DNA of 64,000 nucleotides from CAZJDM01 sp964544765 (GCA_964544765.1 CAZJDM010000001.1:1-64000), one strand, 5' to 3'. Counted from the stretch's first letter, positions 55,043-64,000 are shown. Numbers and translations are program-made. The notes: generated by a model not told the origin, from the letters alone.

Positions 55043-55693
55043 ATGACAATCATATCTCCTTCTATACTAGCAGCAGACTTACTAACCCTTGATAAAGAGA
55101 TTGAACAACTATCTAAAGCAGGTGCAGACATGTTGCATCTGGACATTATGGATGGACATTTTGTTCCAAACCTGACTTTTGGGCCACCTCTCATCAAGCA
55201 AATCAAGAAAAAATTTCCTAATTTACCCTTAGATGTCCATTTAATGATAACTAATGCCGAAACGGTAATAGATGATTATATTAATGCCGGAAGTGATTAT
55301 ATTTCAGTTCATCTGGAAGCAAATACTCATATACATCGAACTATTTCCAAAATTCAGGATAATGGACTTAAAGCTGGTGTGGCTATTAATCCATCGACCC
55401 CTATATCTCTTTTAGATAATATTCTATATTTAACCGATTTTATTTTAATAATGTCGGTAAATCCTGGCTTTTCCTTTCAAAAATTTATTGAGCCAACTTT
55501 TAACAAAATATCTTCATTGAAAAGAAAAATAGATGAGAATGGATTTAAAGCTCAGATTGCAGTTGATGGCGGGGTTACTACAGAAAATTCTTCGACTCTT
55601 ATTTCTAATGGAGCCGAAATATTGGTTTCAGGAAAAACTATCTTTGCCAGTAATGATTATGCTGAAGTTATTAAATCTCTCAAATCACCTTAG
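55043..55693 (+). CDS. rpe: Ribulose-phosphate 3-epimerase
   Basis: 216 residues. SPSILAADLLTLDKEI, HLDIMDGHFVPNLTFGP, DVHLMI, MSVNPGFSFQKF and VDGGVTTENS give the metal-binding and catalytic residues of the TIM barrel. It interconverts ribulose-5-P and xylulose-5-P in the pentose phosphate pathway. ATG with GAGGA upstream. 22 bases after fmt; this fmt-rpe association occurs elsewhere. Confidence 0.96.
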   Translation: MTIISPSILAADLLTLDKEIEQLSKAGADMLHLDIMDGHFVPNLTFGPPLIKQIKKKFPNLPLDVHLMITNAETVIDDYINAGSDYISVHLEANTHIHRTISKIQDNGLKAGVAINPSTPISLLDNILYLTDFILIMSVNPGFSFQKFIEPTFNKISSLKRKIDENGFKAQIAVDGGVTTENSSTLISNGAEILVSGKTIFASNDYAEVIKSLKSP

Positions 55694-55728
55694 GTTTTTA
55701 AATTAATTTATTTTCAGCAGGAGGAACA

Positions 55729-57237
55729 TTGAAAACTCTTCTTTTGAATGGGAATCAACTATCAATTAATCAGGCAATAGAAGCAGTTACTCAAACTGTT
55801 AAATTAAAAATAGATACCAAATGTCTTCCTTATATTAATAAATCACGAAAGTTTATTGAAAATATAATCAACAAAGCGGAACCTGTTTATGGAGTAAACA
55901 CTGGTTTTGGATTATTAAGCAATGAAAAAATTAAACAAAAAGATCTAAATGCTCTTCAAGAAAACTTAATCCGCAGTCATGCTGCTGGTGTTGGAAAACC
56001 ACTGGATCCTCTAATCGTCAAACTAATCATACTTTTTAAAGCTAATAGCTTGATTATAGGTCATTCAGCTGTACGACCTATAATTATAGAACAGTTACTC
56101 AATTTATTTAATCAGGAAATTATACCAGTTGTTCCTCAAAAAGGTTCGGTAGGCGCAAGTGGTGATTTAGCTCCTTTAGCTCATTTATCTTTGGTATTAA
56201 TGGGAGAGGGAGAAGCTTTTTATCGAGGTAAACGCATATCAGGATCGAAGGCTTTGAAAATTGCTGGTTTAGATCCTATTAAACTATCTGCTAAAGAAGG
56301 ATTATCATTAATCAACGGGACTCAAGTTATGACAGCCATTGGTTGTTGGGCTTATTATCTGGCGAATATTCTAGCTGATACTGCTGATGTGGTTGGCGCT
56401 ACCACCTTAGATGCGCTTCAAGGCACTTTAGCCCCTTTTGATCCTGATATTCAAAGAGTTAGACCCCATCAAGGACAAGAAATAGTCGCCAATAATTTTT
56501 TAAAACTGTTAGAGGAGGATGAAATTCGTGAAAATCACAAAAATGATGACGATCGAGTTCAGGATCCTTATTCACTACGTTGTATCCCTCAAGTTCATGG
56601 AGCAGCTAGAGATATCATAGATCATGTAAAAACGGTTCTATCTAAAGAAATAAATTCAGTTACAGATAATCCTTTAGTCTTTCCTGAAAAAGACAAAATT
56701 CTTTCTGGTGGCAATTTTCACGGCCAGCCAGTGGCATTTGCCATGGATTACCTTGCTTTAGGCTGTGCCGAATTGGGAAGTATAGCCGAAAGGCGGATTG
56801 ATAAGCTGGTCAATCCTATTTTTAATTTATTGCCGGCCTTTTTGGTAAAAAACAGCGGCTTAAATTCCGGTTTTATGATTCCCCACGTAGTTGCCGCCTC
56901 TTTAGTATCAGAAAACAAGATTTTATGTCACCCGGCTAGTATCGATTCAATTCCTACCTCGGCTGATAAAGAAGATCATGTCAGCATGGGAACCATTGCT
57001 GCTCGTAAATGTATAGATGTAATTTATAATGTTATGCATGTTCTGGCCATTGAAGTTATAGCCGCCTGTCAAGGACTTGATTTTCATAAGCCACTTAAAC
57101 CTGGCATTGGACCGCAAAAGGTTTACCAACATGTTCGTAAGAAAGTTCCTTTCTTTAAGAAAGACATTTTCTTTGGTCCTTATATCGAAGATATTAAGAA
57201 AGATATTGAAAAAGGGATGTTTGCGTCTATATTGTAA
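55729..57237 (+). CDS. hutH: Histidine ammonia-lyase
   Basis: 502 residues. The MIO-forming triad A143-S144-G145 (VGASGDLAPLAHL) and the tyrosine in VYGVNTGFG (Y55) are nearly at Pseudomonas HutH positions, followed by GGNFHGQPVA and SIDSIPTSADKEDHVSMG. It converts histidine to urocanate and ammonia. TTG start with AGGAGG upstream. No other hut gene is nearby, so either the pathway is encoded elsewhere or urocanate has another use. Related ammonia-lyases or aminomutases cannot be wholly excluded. Confidence 0.9.
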   Translation: MKTLLLNGNQLSINQAIEAVTQTVKLKIDTKCLPYINKSRKFIENIINKAEPVYGVNTGFGLLSNEKIKQKDLNALQENLIRSHAAGVGKPLDPLIVKLIILFKANSLIIGHSAVRPIIIEQLLNLFNQEIIPVVPQKGSVGASGDLAPLAHLSLVLMGEGEAFYRGKRISGSKALKIAGLDPIKLSAKEGLSLINGTQVMTAIGCWAYYLANILADTADVVGATTLDALQGTLAPFDPDIQRVRPHQGQEIVANNFLKLLEEDEIRENHKNDDDRVQDPYSLRCIPQVHGAARDIIDHVKTVLSKEINSVTDNPLVFPEKDKILSGGNFHGQPVAFAMDYLALGCAELGSIAERRIDKLVNPIFNLLPAFLVKNSGLNSGFMIPHVVAASLVSENKILCHPASIDSIPTSADKEDHVSMGTIAARKCIDVIYNVMHVLAIEVIAACQGLDFHKPLKPGIGPQKVYQHVRKKVPFFKKDIFFGPYIEDIKKDIEKGMFASIL

Positions 57238-57286
57238 CAAGTCTTCTAAATACCAGCTTGAAATAGTCGATATTTTTAAGTATACC

Positions 57287-57338
57287 CAAATAGCTCACCT
57301 TTGAGGTTGATTTATCGCCTTTACGATTGAGCTATTTG
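57287..57338 (+). promoter_or_regulatory. Inverted repeat in the leader of the cysteine desulfurase gene
   Basis: CAAATAGCTCA (57287-57297) and TGAGCTATTTG (57328-57338) are exact 11-base reverse complements around a 30-base interval. There is no T-run, and the 3' arm ends 15 bases before the ATG, so folding could mask the ribosome-binding region. A leader element or an operator is possible. Confidence 0.45.
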
Positions 57339-57352
57339 AGAGATACCTATAC

Positions 57353-58507
57353 ATGAGTTTATTCTATTTCGATCACGCAGCTTCAACGCCCATGATGCCC
57401 GAAGCTATCCAGACACTTACCAGGAGTTCAAGCTCAGATTTTATGAACTCTGCTTCTAATCATAAACTGGGAAAAGAATTGAATAAACGACTAGAAATTG
57501 CTCGTAGCAAGTTTTTAGATTTCTTAAAGGCTCACGACCACTACCAGTTTATTTTTACTAGCTCAGCAACTGAATCAAATAATATGGTAGCCAAAGGTTT
57601 AGCTCTTAATCCGCAGGACCAGATCTTTATCTGTTTAGCAGATCATCCCAGCCTAATAAAACCATGGGACAGTAAATTATTACACCAAGTAGAGGTCCAA
57701 GAGATTCCCTGGAAAAAAAATGGACAAATTGATATAACTACACTAATAAAAACCCTAACAATAAATACTCGCTTAATCAGTCTTGCCCAGGTCAACAACC
57801 ATTGTGGTAGTCTACATGATGTTATCTCAATTGCCAAACAAGTAAAAAAGATCCATCCCCACATCCATTTCCATGTTGATGCCGCCCAATCTTTTGCTAA
57901 AATTCCTTTTCAATTGCACCCTTCAATAGATACACTATCTATATCTGCTCACAAAATGGGTGGTCCTAAAGGAATTGCGGGTTTGTACATCAAAAAAGGA
58001 ATAAAATTGGATCCTTTGATGGAAGGGGGGGGACATGAACTGGCTTTGAGACCCTCTACCATAGCATGCCCTTTAGCTTTTTCTTTTTTAAAAGCCGCTG
58101 AGTTAAGATTTGCGAAATTAACTGAAACATATACACGATTGCTAGAATTACACAATTATTTAATAAGAAGTCTTAAAGAACAAATCCCCGTAGTTAAAGT
58201 TCATTTCATTGATGAAGAAGACTCTGTTGTATCACCTTATATCACACTAATTATTTTACCTGATGTATCCGCGGATATTGTAATTAGAAATTTACAAGAT
58301 AAAAATATCTTTGTATCAACCAACGCCGCTTGTTCTTCCCGCATTAAAGACGATAATCCCGCCTACCGGGTTTTGCATATTCCAAATAAATATAGAAAAA
58401 ACCTAATTCGCATTTCTATAGCACCAGAAACCACTAGCGATCAAATTGATTACCTGGTTTCTAATCTAAAGGAAGTATACTCCGACCTACATAGCATTTT
58501 AGAATAA
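57353..58507 (+). CDS. Cysteine desulfurase (NifS/IscS-like)
   Basis: 384 residues. FYFDHAASTPM at the start, FTSSATESNNM, the PLP pocket HVDAAQ and the PLP-lysine motif SISAHKMGGPKG. The active-site cysteine is in NAACSSR, followed by an IscS-like C-terminal end. It supplies sulfur for Fe-S clusters or thiolation. Next to it (two genes away, opposite strand) is thiI, whose product needs a desulfurase; a NifZ-type partner role is likely. ATG has GAGAG upstream. Confidence 0.9.
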   Translation: MSLFYFDHAASTPMMPEAIQTLTRSSSSDFMNSASNHKLGKELNKRLEIARSKFLDFLKAHDHYQFIFTSSATESNNMVAKGLALNPQDQIFICLADHPSLIKPWDSKLLHQVEVQEIPWKKNGQIDITTLIKTLTINTRLISLAQVNNHCGSLHDVISIAKQVKKIHPHIHFHVDAAQSFAKIPFQLHPSIDTLSISAHKMGGPKGIAGLYIKKGIKLDPLMEGGGHELALRPSTIACPLAFSFLKAAELRFAKLTETYTRLLELHNYLIRSLKEQIPVVKVHFIDEEDSVVSPYITLIILPDVSADIVIRNLQDKNIFVSTNAACSSRIKDDNPAYRVLHIPNKYRKNLIRISIAPETTSDQIDYLVSNLKEVYSDLHSILE

Positions 58508-58567
58508 CTAGATGGTACTAATAATAGCTAAGACTACGACGTTGGAACGAATAGGTCCATGTCCAAA

Positions 58568-59569
58568 TCAAAAATTCGATTTAATGTGATACACTCCTAA
58601 GATTACCTTTAAGAATTGCTCCTGCCACTTTTTCAAATCATCAAGCACCGAGCTTACTGTATATTGATCAGTTACGTGCCGTTTTTGCTGCCTAGCCTCT
58701 TCTAGCAACTTTTCAGCGAAGCAAACAAAATCACCATGGTATGGGAAATCAACTGATGCGATTTTATATTTAAGAGAGTTGTAGCTATATCTAAATGTAA
58801 AAGTAATATTATCTGTTTTTAGGTCATAAAAAAGACACCGATTGTGGAAGCAATTTCTTTTATCACGAGGAGTGTAATATTTCATTGGCAGGGTATCCAC
58901 AATCATTCTTGCTTGCTCTGCATTAATACTTGTTCTAAATGGAAAAATTCTTACAATCTCTTCCTGAGTGATTTTATTGGGGTCTGGCGGTAATGGCACT
59001 TGATGATATATCACCTTTAAAAACCTAGTATCAGACGTTATTCTTATTTTAAGCATATCTTCTAAGAGATAATCTTCTTTTAATTCTTGCATGTACTGTG
59101 GGTTTTCTCTTAAAAAATGAAGTAATAAGTTAAGTTGTAACAATGTAAAAGAAAAGCTAATACCTAAAGTGTCTCTATCAAAACCCATCTCTACAATGAT
59201 TCCTTGAGTATTTAACTCACTAATTACTTTATCAGTATCTAACAGGTGTTCTAAATATTTAGCTTTATCGGTAAGAGTACCATATTCAAGGTCCAATCCT
59301 ATGCTATTGGCGACAGAGAAAATATCTTCTCTAGACTCACCACTCGACATAAACTCTTTATGTTTGACATCCTTTGGTTTACAAATCTGATTCACTCTGC
59401 ACTTATAAGCTTTAAAAAACCCAAAAGAAATCCCTGTGACATTTCCATAAAGATCTAAAACGAAAGAGCCACTATCACCATGTTGTTGACTAAAACCATA
59501 TTGAGAATGGTCATGCTTGGGTACAAATAAGTCAAATTGTTGAATATCTTTATCAGGAGATTTAAACAT
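58568..59569 (-). CDS. Protein with trypsin-like GDSG segment, probably 5'-truncated
   Basis: 333 residues. Near the start, QQHGDSGSFVLDLYGNVTGISFG looks like the Ser loop of a chymotrypsin-fold protease (S33), but the His and Asp that should precede it are missing. The same frame stays open upstream to about 59660 without a start codon and reads VVLSYLAKCDVCLSISKVGP, which could be the Asp strand. The rest (about 60-333) is not recognised. It probably lost its 5' end next to the IS200 remnant. Whether an active protein is made is unclear. Confidence 0.5.
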   Translation of the reverse strand: MFKSPDKDIQQFDLFVPKHDHSQYGFSQQHGDSGSFVLDLYGNVTGISFGFFKAYKCRVNQICKPKDVKHKEFMSSGESREDIFSVANSIGLDLEYGTLTDKAKYLEHLLDTDKVISELNTQGIIVEMGFDRDTLGISFSFTLLQLNLLLHFLRENPQYMQELKEDYLLEDMLKIRITSDTRFLKVIYHQVPLPPDPNKITQEEIVRIFPFRTSINAEQARMIVDTLPMKYYTPRDKRNCFHNRCLFYDLKTDNITFTFRYSYNSLKYKIASVDFPYHGDFVCFAEKLLEEARQQKRHVTDQYTVSSVLDDLKKWQEQFLKVILGVYHIKSNF

Positions 59570-59619
59570 AAAAGGACCAACTTTTGATATAGATAAGCAG
59601 ACATCACATTTGGCTAAAT

Positions 59620-59976
59620 ATGATAAAACAACTTCTCGTTTATACAGGAGAACATGTGAAAAAGATGATTAATCAATTGACAAAAAGAAATGACGCAAAA
59701 TTTACTATAGAAAAGATGGAAGTCGACAAGGATCATATCCATCTTATGGTAAATGCGAATCCTAACGTATCCGCAACTCAAATTATTAGAAGAATTAAAC
59801 AAAACACTACTTTTTTAATTTGGAATGAGTTTAATGATTATTTGAAAAAACACTATTGGAAAGAGAAGACTTTTTGGTCAGATGGTTACTTTGTTTCATC
59901 TATAGGAAATGCTTCAGAAGACACTATTCGGAGGTATATTGATAACCAAGGATATAAAACACCAAGACTAAGCTGA
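59620..59976 (+). pseudogene. IS200/IS605 TnpA transposase remnant
   Basis: 118 residues of a Y1 HUH transposase. The HUH motif H39-I-H41 (KDHIHLMVNAN) and catalytic Y90 (FWSDGYFVSSIG) are present, as is the C-terminal DTIRRYIDNQG. The first 30 or so residues of the family (YHLVWxxKYR) are missing; a KYDK match appears in a different frame at about 59613-59624, suggesting a frameshift or deletion. No accessory tnpB gene and no clear element ends are seen. Confidence 0.78.
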
Positions 59977-60052
59977 CATTATACTAAATATAGCAATCAA
60001 AATCAATGTATTCATCACTTAAACATCAACACCAGTTTAATCATAAGGAAAA

Positions 60053-61252
60053 CTAAAAAGAAATAATTTCCATCTGAGAAATCGTATCAACAATTCTATC
60101 CTCTAACTGAAGATTGCCAATCACCTGCTGCCAATAGGATTGATAAGGCTTGGTAATAGGGTGTTTAGCGGCAAATAAACTACAGGCGTCATCATGAGGT
60201 CTTACAGAAATGGGGTGAGTACCAATTTTCTCGGATAGATTAATAATCTCCTGTTTATTAAATCCAGATAACGGTCTAAATATTGGCAACGCAGTTGCCT
60301 GATTAACTAATGATATATTATCAAGGGTTTGACTAGATACCTGCCCTAGAGAATCACCGGTTACTATGCCTCCAGCGCCAACTTTTTGGGCAATTCTGGT
60401 GGCAATTTTAATCATGAACCAACGAAATAAGATTGTACGATAGGAGGTTTTACATTGTTTGGTAATGTCTTTTTGCACCGTTCCAAAAGGAATTATATAA
60501 AGATTACATCCATTTTGATAACGCCCTAACACTTTCATTAAATCGATAATTTTATCTTTAACTTCTTCCCCAACATAAGGATAAGCATAGAAAAATAGAA
60601 AAGTTTGTTTACAACCCCTTTTGGACATTAAATAACTTGCCACTGGAGAATCAAAGCCACCAGACAACAAGCACACTAGATGACCACTAGTTCCAACCGG
60701 TAATCCACCGACACCTTCGTAGCTGCGAGTATATAAATAGGATCCATCTTGTAGGATTCTTATATATAAAACTATGTCAGGATTCCTTAAATTCACTTTT
60801 AAACCATCTACGTTCTTTAAAATATGATGACCAACCTGAGCAGCCAAATCTGTGCTGGTTAAAGGAAAGGTCTTTTTAGCTCTTTTGACCCTGACCGCAA
60901 AAGTAATTAAGGACAGATCTTTCTTTGCATTCTTTTTATCCTTTATATTATTAACTTCCGGCCTTAAGATATCTAGTGAGGAAGAAAAAATCTGTTCCAT
61001 TTGCCAATCAATCTTTAAAGCGGATTGAATAGAGTGAATACCCGGAATACACAGCAAATTGTCTATAGTGCTCTTATCAAAATCTTTTTTTGATTCTAAA
61101 ATATGACGATGATCTATTAATTGATAATGAACTTTTTCATTATGAGTCTTTTCCATTGTTTGTAATATATGTTCTTTTAAGGTTTTACGATAAAAAGATT
61201 GATTATCTCCTTTTAGCCAAAGCTCGTGAACACTAATCATTAAAATTTTCAC
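60053..61252 (-). CDS. thiI: tRNA 4-thiouridine synthase ThiI (short form)
   Basis: 399 residues. N-terminal ferredoxin-like region, THUMP domain (about 60-170), the PP-loop LLSGGFDSPVAS of the AANH ATPase domain, and DDACSLFAAKHP with the conserved Cys. The C-terminal rhodanese domain of E. coli ThiI is absent, as in Bacillus, where sulfur comes directly from NifZ. It makes s4U8 in tRNA and may serve thiamine thiazole synthesis. ATG without strong SD. Confidence 0.93.
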   Translation of the reverse strand: MKILMISVHELWLKGDNQSFYRKTLKEHILQTMEKTHNEKVHYQLIDHRHILESKKDFDKSTIDNLLCIPGIHSIQSALKIDWQMEQIFSSSLDILRPEVNNIKDKKNAKKDLSLITFAVRVKRAKKTFPLTSTDLAAQVGHHILKNVDGLKVNLRNPDIVLYIRILQDGSYLYTRSYEGVGGLPVGTSGHLVCLLSGGFDSPVASYLMSKRGCKQTFLFFYAYPYVGEEVKDKIIDLMKVLGRYQNGCNLYIIPFGTVQKDITKQCKTSYRTILFRWFMIKIATRIAQKVGAGGIVTGDSLGQVSSQTLDNISLVNQATALPIFRPLSGFNKQEIINLSEKIGTHPISVRPHDDACSLFAAKHPITKPYQSYWQQVIGNLQLEDRIVDTISQMEIISF

Positions 61253-61506
61253 TCTTAAATCCTATGTCTGGTTTAGTGGGTATAGGGGTAATTGTCCTAA
61301 ACATATACCTAATAAATATTGTCAGGCCAATCACTGATTTGCTCTAAATAACAAACATAGATTAAATTGTACAAGCATTTATTTAAACCACTAATTGTCT
61401 ACGATACGTAGGTTTTTCAACAACTTATATTAAAAATATTTTTAAGTTTTGATTTTCTCGTCCGATCCTAACTCATATAGATAAAGATATAAAAAGGAGC
61501 GACATA

Positions 61507-63093
61507 ATGACATCCATAAGAAATCGAATAAAAAAGCTAAGAAAAAACAAGAATGAAAAGGATATTCCTATAATAATGAAGGATAAATCTTCGACTACGA
61601 AGCAAAATGATCCTGAAATTACCTCCCAATCTAAATGCTCCCAAGAAGCCCAAGATAATGATAAAGAAATCCCTAATTATGCAAAAAAAACCCTAATAGA
61701 TGAAGCTCATTTTAATCACATTCAACTTTTAACTTACGTAAATACTTTTGTGGTGATGGTTTGCTTCATAATGATATCAATTCAATTTTTCTCTAAAAAA
61801 CCAATTCAATCTAAAACGGACCTTTCACCCTCTCAAAAAAGCTTTGCTGCTTCTAGTCTAAAAGAAACGGTTGAAAATAAGACGTTAACAGCAAGTAGTA
61901 CTTCTGCAGATAAAGAAAAAAATATGAATCTTTCACCAACCATAAAAATTCGCGACCCTGAAGCAGATGATAATCCTTCCCTTTCGATAGCATTACCCTC
62001 AAGAGATATACCAAATAACAAAAAAACCAAGAAAAAACAAATGCTGGGACCTACAATCACAAATAAAGCTATTACAAATCTACAAACAAAGGAAGAATCG
62101 AATACACCTTATAATTCTTATAACTCTAATGTTAAGGATTCCTTAAATAGAAAGTCAGAAGAATTACCCACAACAGCTTTATATAATTACTTTAAACAGT
62201 TAAATAAAAAACAAAGCGATTCACCATCTCACAGGTTTATAACTCGTGATTTCACGTTTCACTTTTCGGACCATATCTACAAATCCGGAAAATATCAAAT
62301 AACTGAAAGAATAGAGACCGTTTTGGAAGAAATAGCTAATCTGGTAAAACCTTTCGAGAAGGATTTAACATTAACCGTGATAGGGCATTCTGAAACACAG
62401 GAAAAGGAAGTATCAAGCCATCACGATGAGCCACCTTCACTCTCTCTATTACGAGCACAAGGAGCTATTGAGATACTAAACCTACTCGATCTCAGAGATT
62501 GTAGCGCTATAGCAGTGGGTGCTGAAAACAAAATTCGCAATGCCAGATCTATTAGCATACGATTTGAAAGAAATATGAATCCTTCTACCAATACAGACGA
62601 TCAATCACACAAAAGATTGTTAGACAAAGATGAAAAGCAAGTAAGCTCAGATAAATTATCAATAGACAAATTTGAAGACACCCTTAATGAAATAGATCGT
62701 TTTTTAAAAACTAAAGAATTGGGTTATATTGATAGATCATCCTCAACTTCTGCGGTTCTTCATTTCAAAAACAATTATTTCAATACCGGAGAATTTAAAT
62801 TATCAAGTAAAGAAAGAAAAGATATTAACCAACTGTATAAAATAATTAATATTTTAAGCAGCGACATAAAATTAGAGGTCATTGGACATACTGACGCTAG
62901 GAAAATAAAAACCAAAGCTCTCAAAAAAGCAGTAGCTAATAATTTGTTACTATCTAAATTAAGGGCTCAAACTATAGCTCAAGCTATGATCAAAAGTGGA
63001 TTTAAAACAGAAAACATTGAAACTCGTGGAAAAGGACCGTCAGAAAGGGATACTCGTAGTGTTAGTATCCATATGCAAATAAAAACTATTTAA
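61507..63093 (+). CDS. Membrane protein with two OmpA-like domains
   Basis: 528 residues. A basic, polar N-terminus, one transmembrane helix (about 78-98, LLTYVNTFVVMVCFIMISIQFF), a disordered Ser/Lys/Asn-rich linker, then two OmpA-C-like modules. The first (about 245-355) has TLTVIGHSETQ and RAQGAIEIL; the second (about 415-528) has KLEVIGHTDARK, LSKLRAQTIAQAMIKSGF and ETRGKG. The Asp and Arg that bind diaminopimelate are recognisable in the second. The plan resembles MotB-type anchors with duplicated peptidoglycan-binding modules. ATG with AAAAGGAG upstream. Confidence 0.75.
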   Translation: MTSIRNRIKKLRKNKNEKDIPIIMKDKSSTTKQNDPEITSQSKCSQEAQDNDKEIPNYAKKTLIDEAHFNHIQLLTYVNTFVVMVCFIMISIQFFSKKPIQSKTDLSPSQKSFAASSLKETVENKTLTASSTSADKEKNMNLSPTIKIRDPEADDNPSLSIALPSRDIPNNKKTKKKQMLGPTITNKAITNLQTKEESNTPYNSYNSNVKDSLNRKSEELPTTALYNYFKQLNKKQSDSPSHRFITRDFTFHFSDHIYKSGKYQITERIETVLEEIANLVKPFEKDLTLTVIGHSETQEKEVSSHHDEPPSLSLLRAQGAIEILNLLDLRDCSAIAVGAENKIRNARSISIRFERNMNPSTNTDDQSHKRLLDKDEKQVSSDKLSIDKFEDTLNEIDRFLKTKELGYIDRSSSTSAVLHFKNNYFNTGEFKLSSKERKDINQLYKIINILSSDIKLEVIGHTDARKIKTKALKKAVANNLLLSKLRAQTIAQAMIKSGFKTENIETRGKGPSERDTRSVSIHMQIKTI

Positions 63094-63175
63094 TTTTTCA
63101 AATCCTCGTCTTGTACATTTGACCATTGAAAAAATATGTTGTAGTTAATAAAAGCTTATTTTTTAAGGTTGTGAC

Positions 63176-63610
63176 ATGAAAAAAAACTTTGATTTTACGA
63201 CATTATTTTCTGACGATTCTTTTGAAAAGCTTTCTAAGCTGACACAAAAACGATTTATCGCCTACCTAAAATCAGACGAGACCATTACTTTTAGCGGTTC
63301 TTTTGATCAATTAGCATTGAAAATAGACCTATCTTTATCTAACAAGGACAGGTCATTCTACTATGAAATCAATGCTGCGATGGACCTAGTTTCAAATCCC
63401 CCAATTACTCCCTCAGACGCCCGGGACAAAGTAATCGACCTAATAGACCAATATCTCATCGAATATTTTGAGAGCGGTAGAGAAGTTTTTCTTTTTATAG
63501 ACTGGAAAACATATACAATTGATCAATACACTATCCACATGAAAGGACAAATCTTAAACAAATTAGCTGAAGATATGGCGGACCAATTATTACAAGGAAA
63601 TTCGCATTAA
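63176..63610 (+). CDS. Unknown protein, 144 residues
   Basis: Mixed alpha/beta, soluble, no signal peptide: FDFTTLFSDDSFEKLSKLTQKRF at the N-terminus and a helix-rich end with LADQLL-like composition (EDMADQLL). ATG with AAGGTTGTGAC upstream. No family recognised. It lies between the double OmpA-domain gene (same strand) and speA (convergent). Confidence 0.65.
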   Translation: MKKNFDFTTLFSDDSFEKLSKLTQKRFIAYLKSDETITFSGSFDQLALKIDLSLSNKDRSFYYEINAAMDLVSNPPITPSDARDKVIDLIDQYLIEYFESGREVFLFIDWKTYTIDQYTIHMKGQILNKLAEDMADQLLQGNSH

Positions 63611-63644
63611 AAATTTACATCTAAGCGAATAACATCACCGTCAC

Positions 63645-64000
63645 TTATTGACTAGCTACATTAAAAGATCCCAAGTAGGGATATTCTTTTAGATATTTTT
63701 TTATATAGTCAAGGATTTCTGTTCGTCTTTCCTCCAATATTAACCCATTTCTTGTGATTTGTTGATTTATTGATTCTAATAGATCCCGACAAGCATAATT
63801 CATATCAAATAGAGTACTTTCAACGGTTGCTCCCAGAAGAGATTGACTAATTTTTACCTCACCATCATCAACCAATACATGCACTTCATTGATTTTACCT
63901 AACAAATTATGGTTCATAGAAAGAGTTTCTTGATAGGCGCCGGTTAAAAAGATAGCCAAATAATAGGATTTATTGCCAAAATCATGTAACTCGATATATT
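63645..64000 (-). CDS. speA: Biosynthetic arginine decarboxylase, 3' end only
   Basis: The frame runs off the window; about 118 C-terminal residues are visible. ELHDFGNKSYYLAIFLTGAYQE, MNHNLLGKINEVHVLVDD and the helical end match the C-terminal domain of SpeA-type PLP decarboxylases ([21 protein letters not shown] in relatives). It makes agmatine for polyamine synthesis. The true start lies outside the window; the in-frame TTG at 63959 is internal. Convergent with the unknown gene at 63176. Confidence 0.88.
   Translation of the reverse strand, partial: YIELHDFGNKSYYLAIFLTGAYQETLSMNHNLLGKINEVHVLVDDGEVKISQSLLGATVESTLFDMNYACRDLLESINQQITRNGLILEERRTEILDYIKKYLKEYPYLGSFNVASQ

Noticed and set aside
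1..64000. tRNA, rRNA and CRISPR loci
   Set aside because: Intergenic gaps were read for cloverleaf-like sequence, rRNA motifs and regularly spaced repeats; none was found. A dedicated tRNA and Rfam covariance search would settle this.

Overview
The window is AT-rich, gene-dense DNA from a motile, diderm (Gram-negative) bacterium. Evidence for two membranes includes several proteins with signal peptides and beta-barrel-like C-termini, OmpA-like domains, lipoproteins, an LpxH-like phosphoesterase and AmgK/MurU-type wall recycling. The gene mix points to a deltaproteobacterial-type lineage (Desulfobacterota, Bdellovibrionota, SAR324 or similar): bactofilin beside ParAB, a MYXO-CTERM-like tail, a sigma-54-driven flagellar cluster and MotE after FliJ. 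The sequence alone does not settle the phylum. No rRNA, tRNA, CRISPR array or prophage was recognised. TTG and GTG starts are common; many were chosen from Shine-Dalgarno (SD) spacing.

Layout. 1-111: 5' end of an unknown minus-strand gene, then about 550 bases without a gene but with three perfect inverted repeats. 666-3916 (minus): tmk-holB-ricT-tatD. 4064-4831: LpxH-like phosphoesterase. 4852-8226 (minus): three envelope genes, two of which pair a short periplasmic domain with a C-terminal barrel-like region. 8399-13367 (minus): hemW-grpE-J protein-lon. 13435-16511 (plus): Fis-like regulator and mutS. 16547-21518: two large lipoproteins flanking a glycosyltransferase. 21609-22262: a TumE/TumA-like toxin-antitoxin pair whose toxin gene lacks a normal start. 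22292-36197 (minus): flagellar cluster in two blocks. A consensus sigma-54 promoter precedes an AMIN-like gene, a sigma-54 activator and flgB-flgC-fliE-fliF-fliG-fliH-fliI-fliJ-motE. A second sigma-54-like site precedes fliK-flgD-flgE. 36515-37396 (minus): rpoH. 37509-42582 (plus): OMP, a DnaJ-like co-chaperone with a reduced zinc finger, a DUF1844 protein, a lipid kinase and an amgK-murU pair. 42729-43817 (minus): LysM lipoprotein. 44033-57237 (plus): short glmU, glmS, uvrD/pcrA, mnmG, parS, parA, parB, bactofilin, def, fmt, rpe, hutH. 57353-61252: cysteine desulfurase and thiI flanking a protease-like fragment and an IS200 transposase remnant. 61507-64000: a double OmpA-domain membrane protein, an unknown protein and the 3' end of arginine decarboxylase speA (minus).

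How they work together. The mnmG-parS-parA-parB-bactofilin block is the chromosome-segregation locus and normally lies near oriC; here mnmE and rsmG are absent from the block. The flagellar genes appear to be controlled by sigma-54 with an activator inside the operon it would switch on. GrpE, the J proteins, Lon and RpoH form the heat-shock machinery. GlmU, GlmS, AmgK and MurU supply UDP-amino sugars, but the GlmU lacks its acetyltransferase half.

The main candidates for new biology are the CsgG-like/barrel envelope pair, the lipoprotein with both a lipobox and a C-terminal sorting signal, the start-less toxin gene, the EF-hand lipoprotein and the acetyltransferase-less GlmU. No single large undescribed system can be demonstrated from sequence alone.
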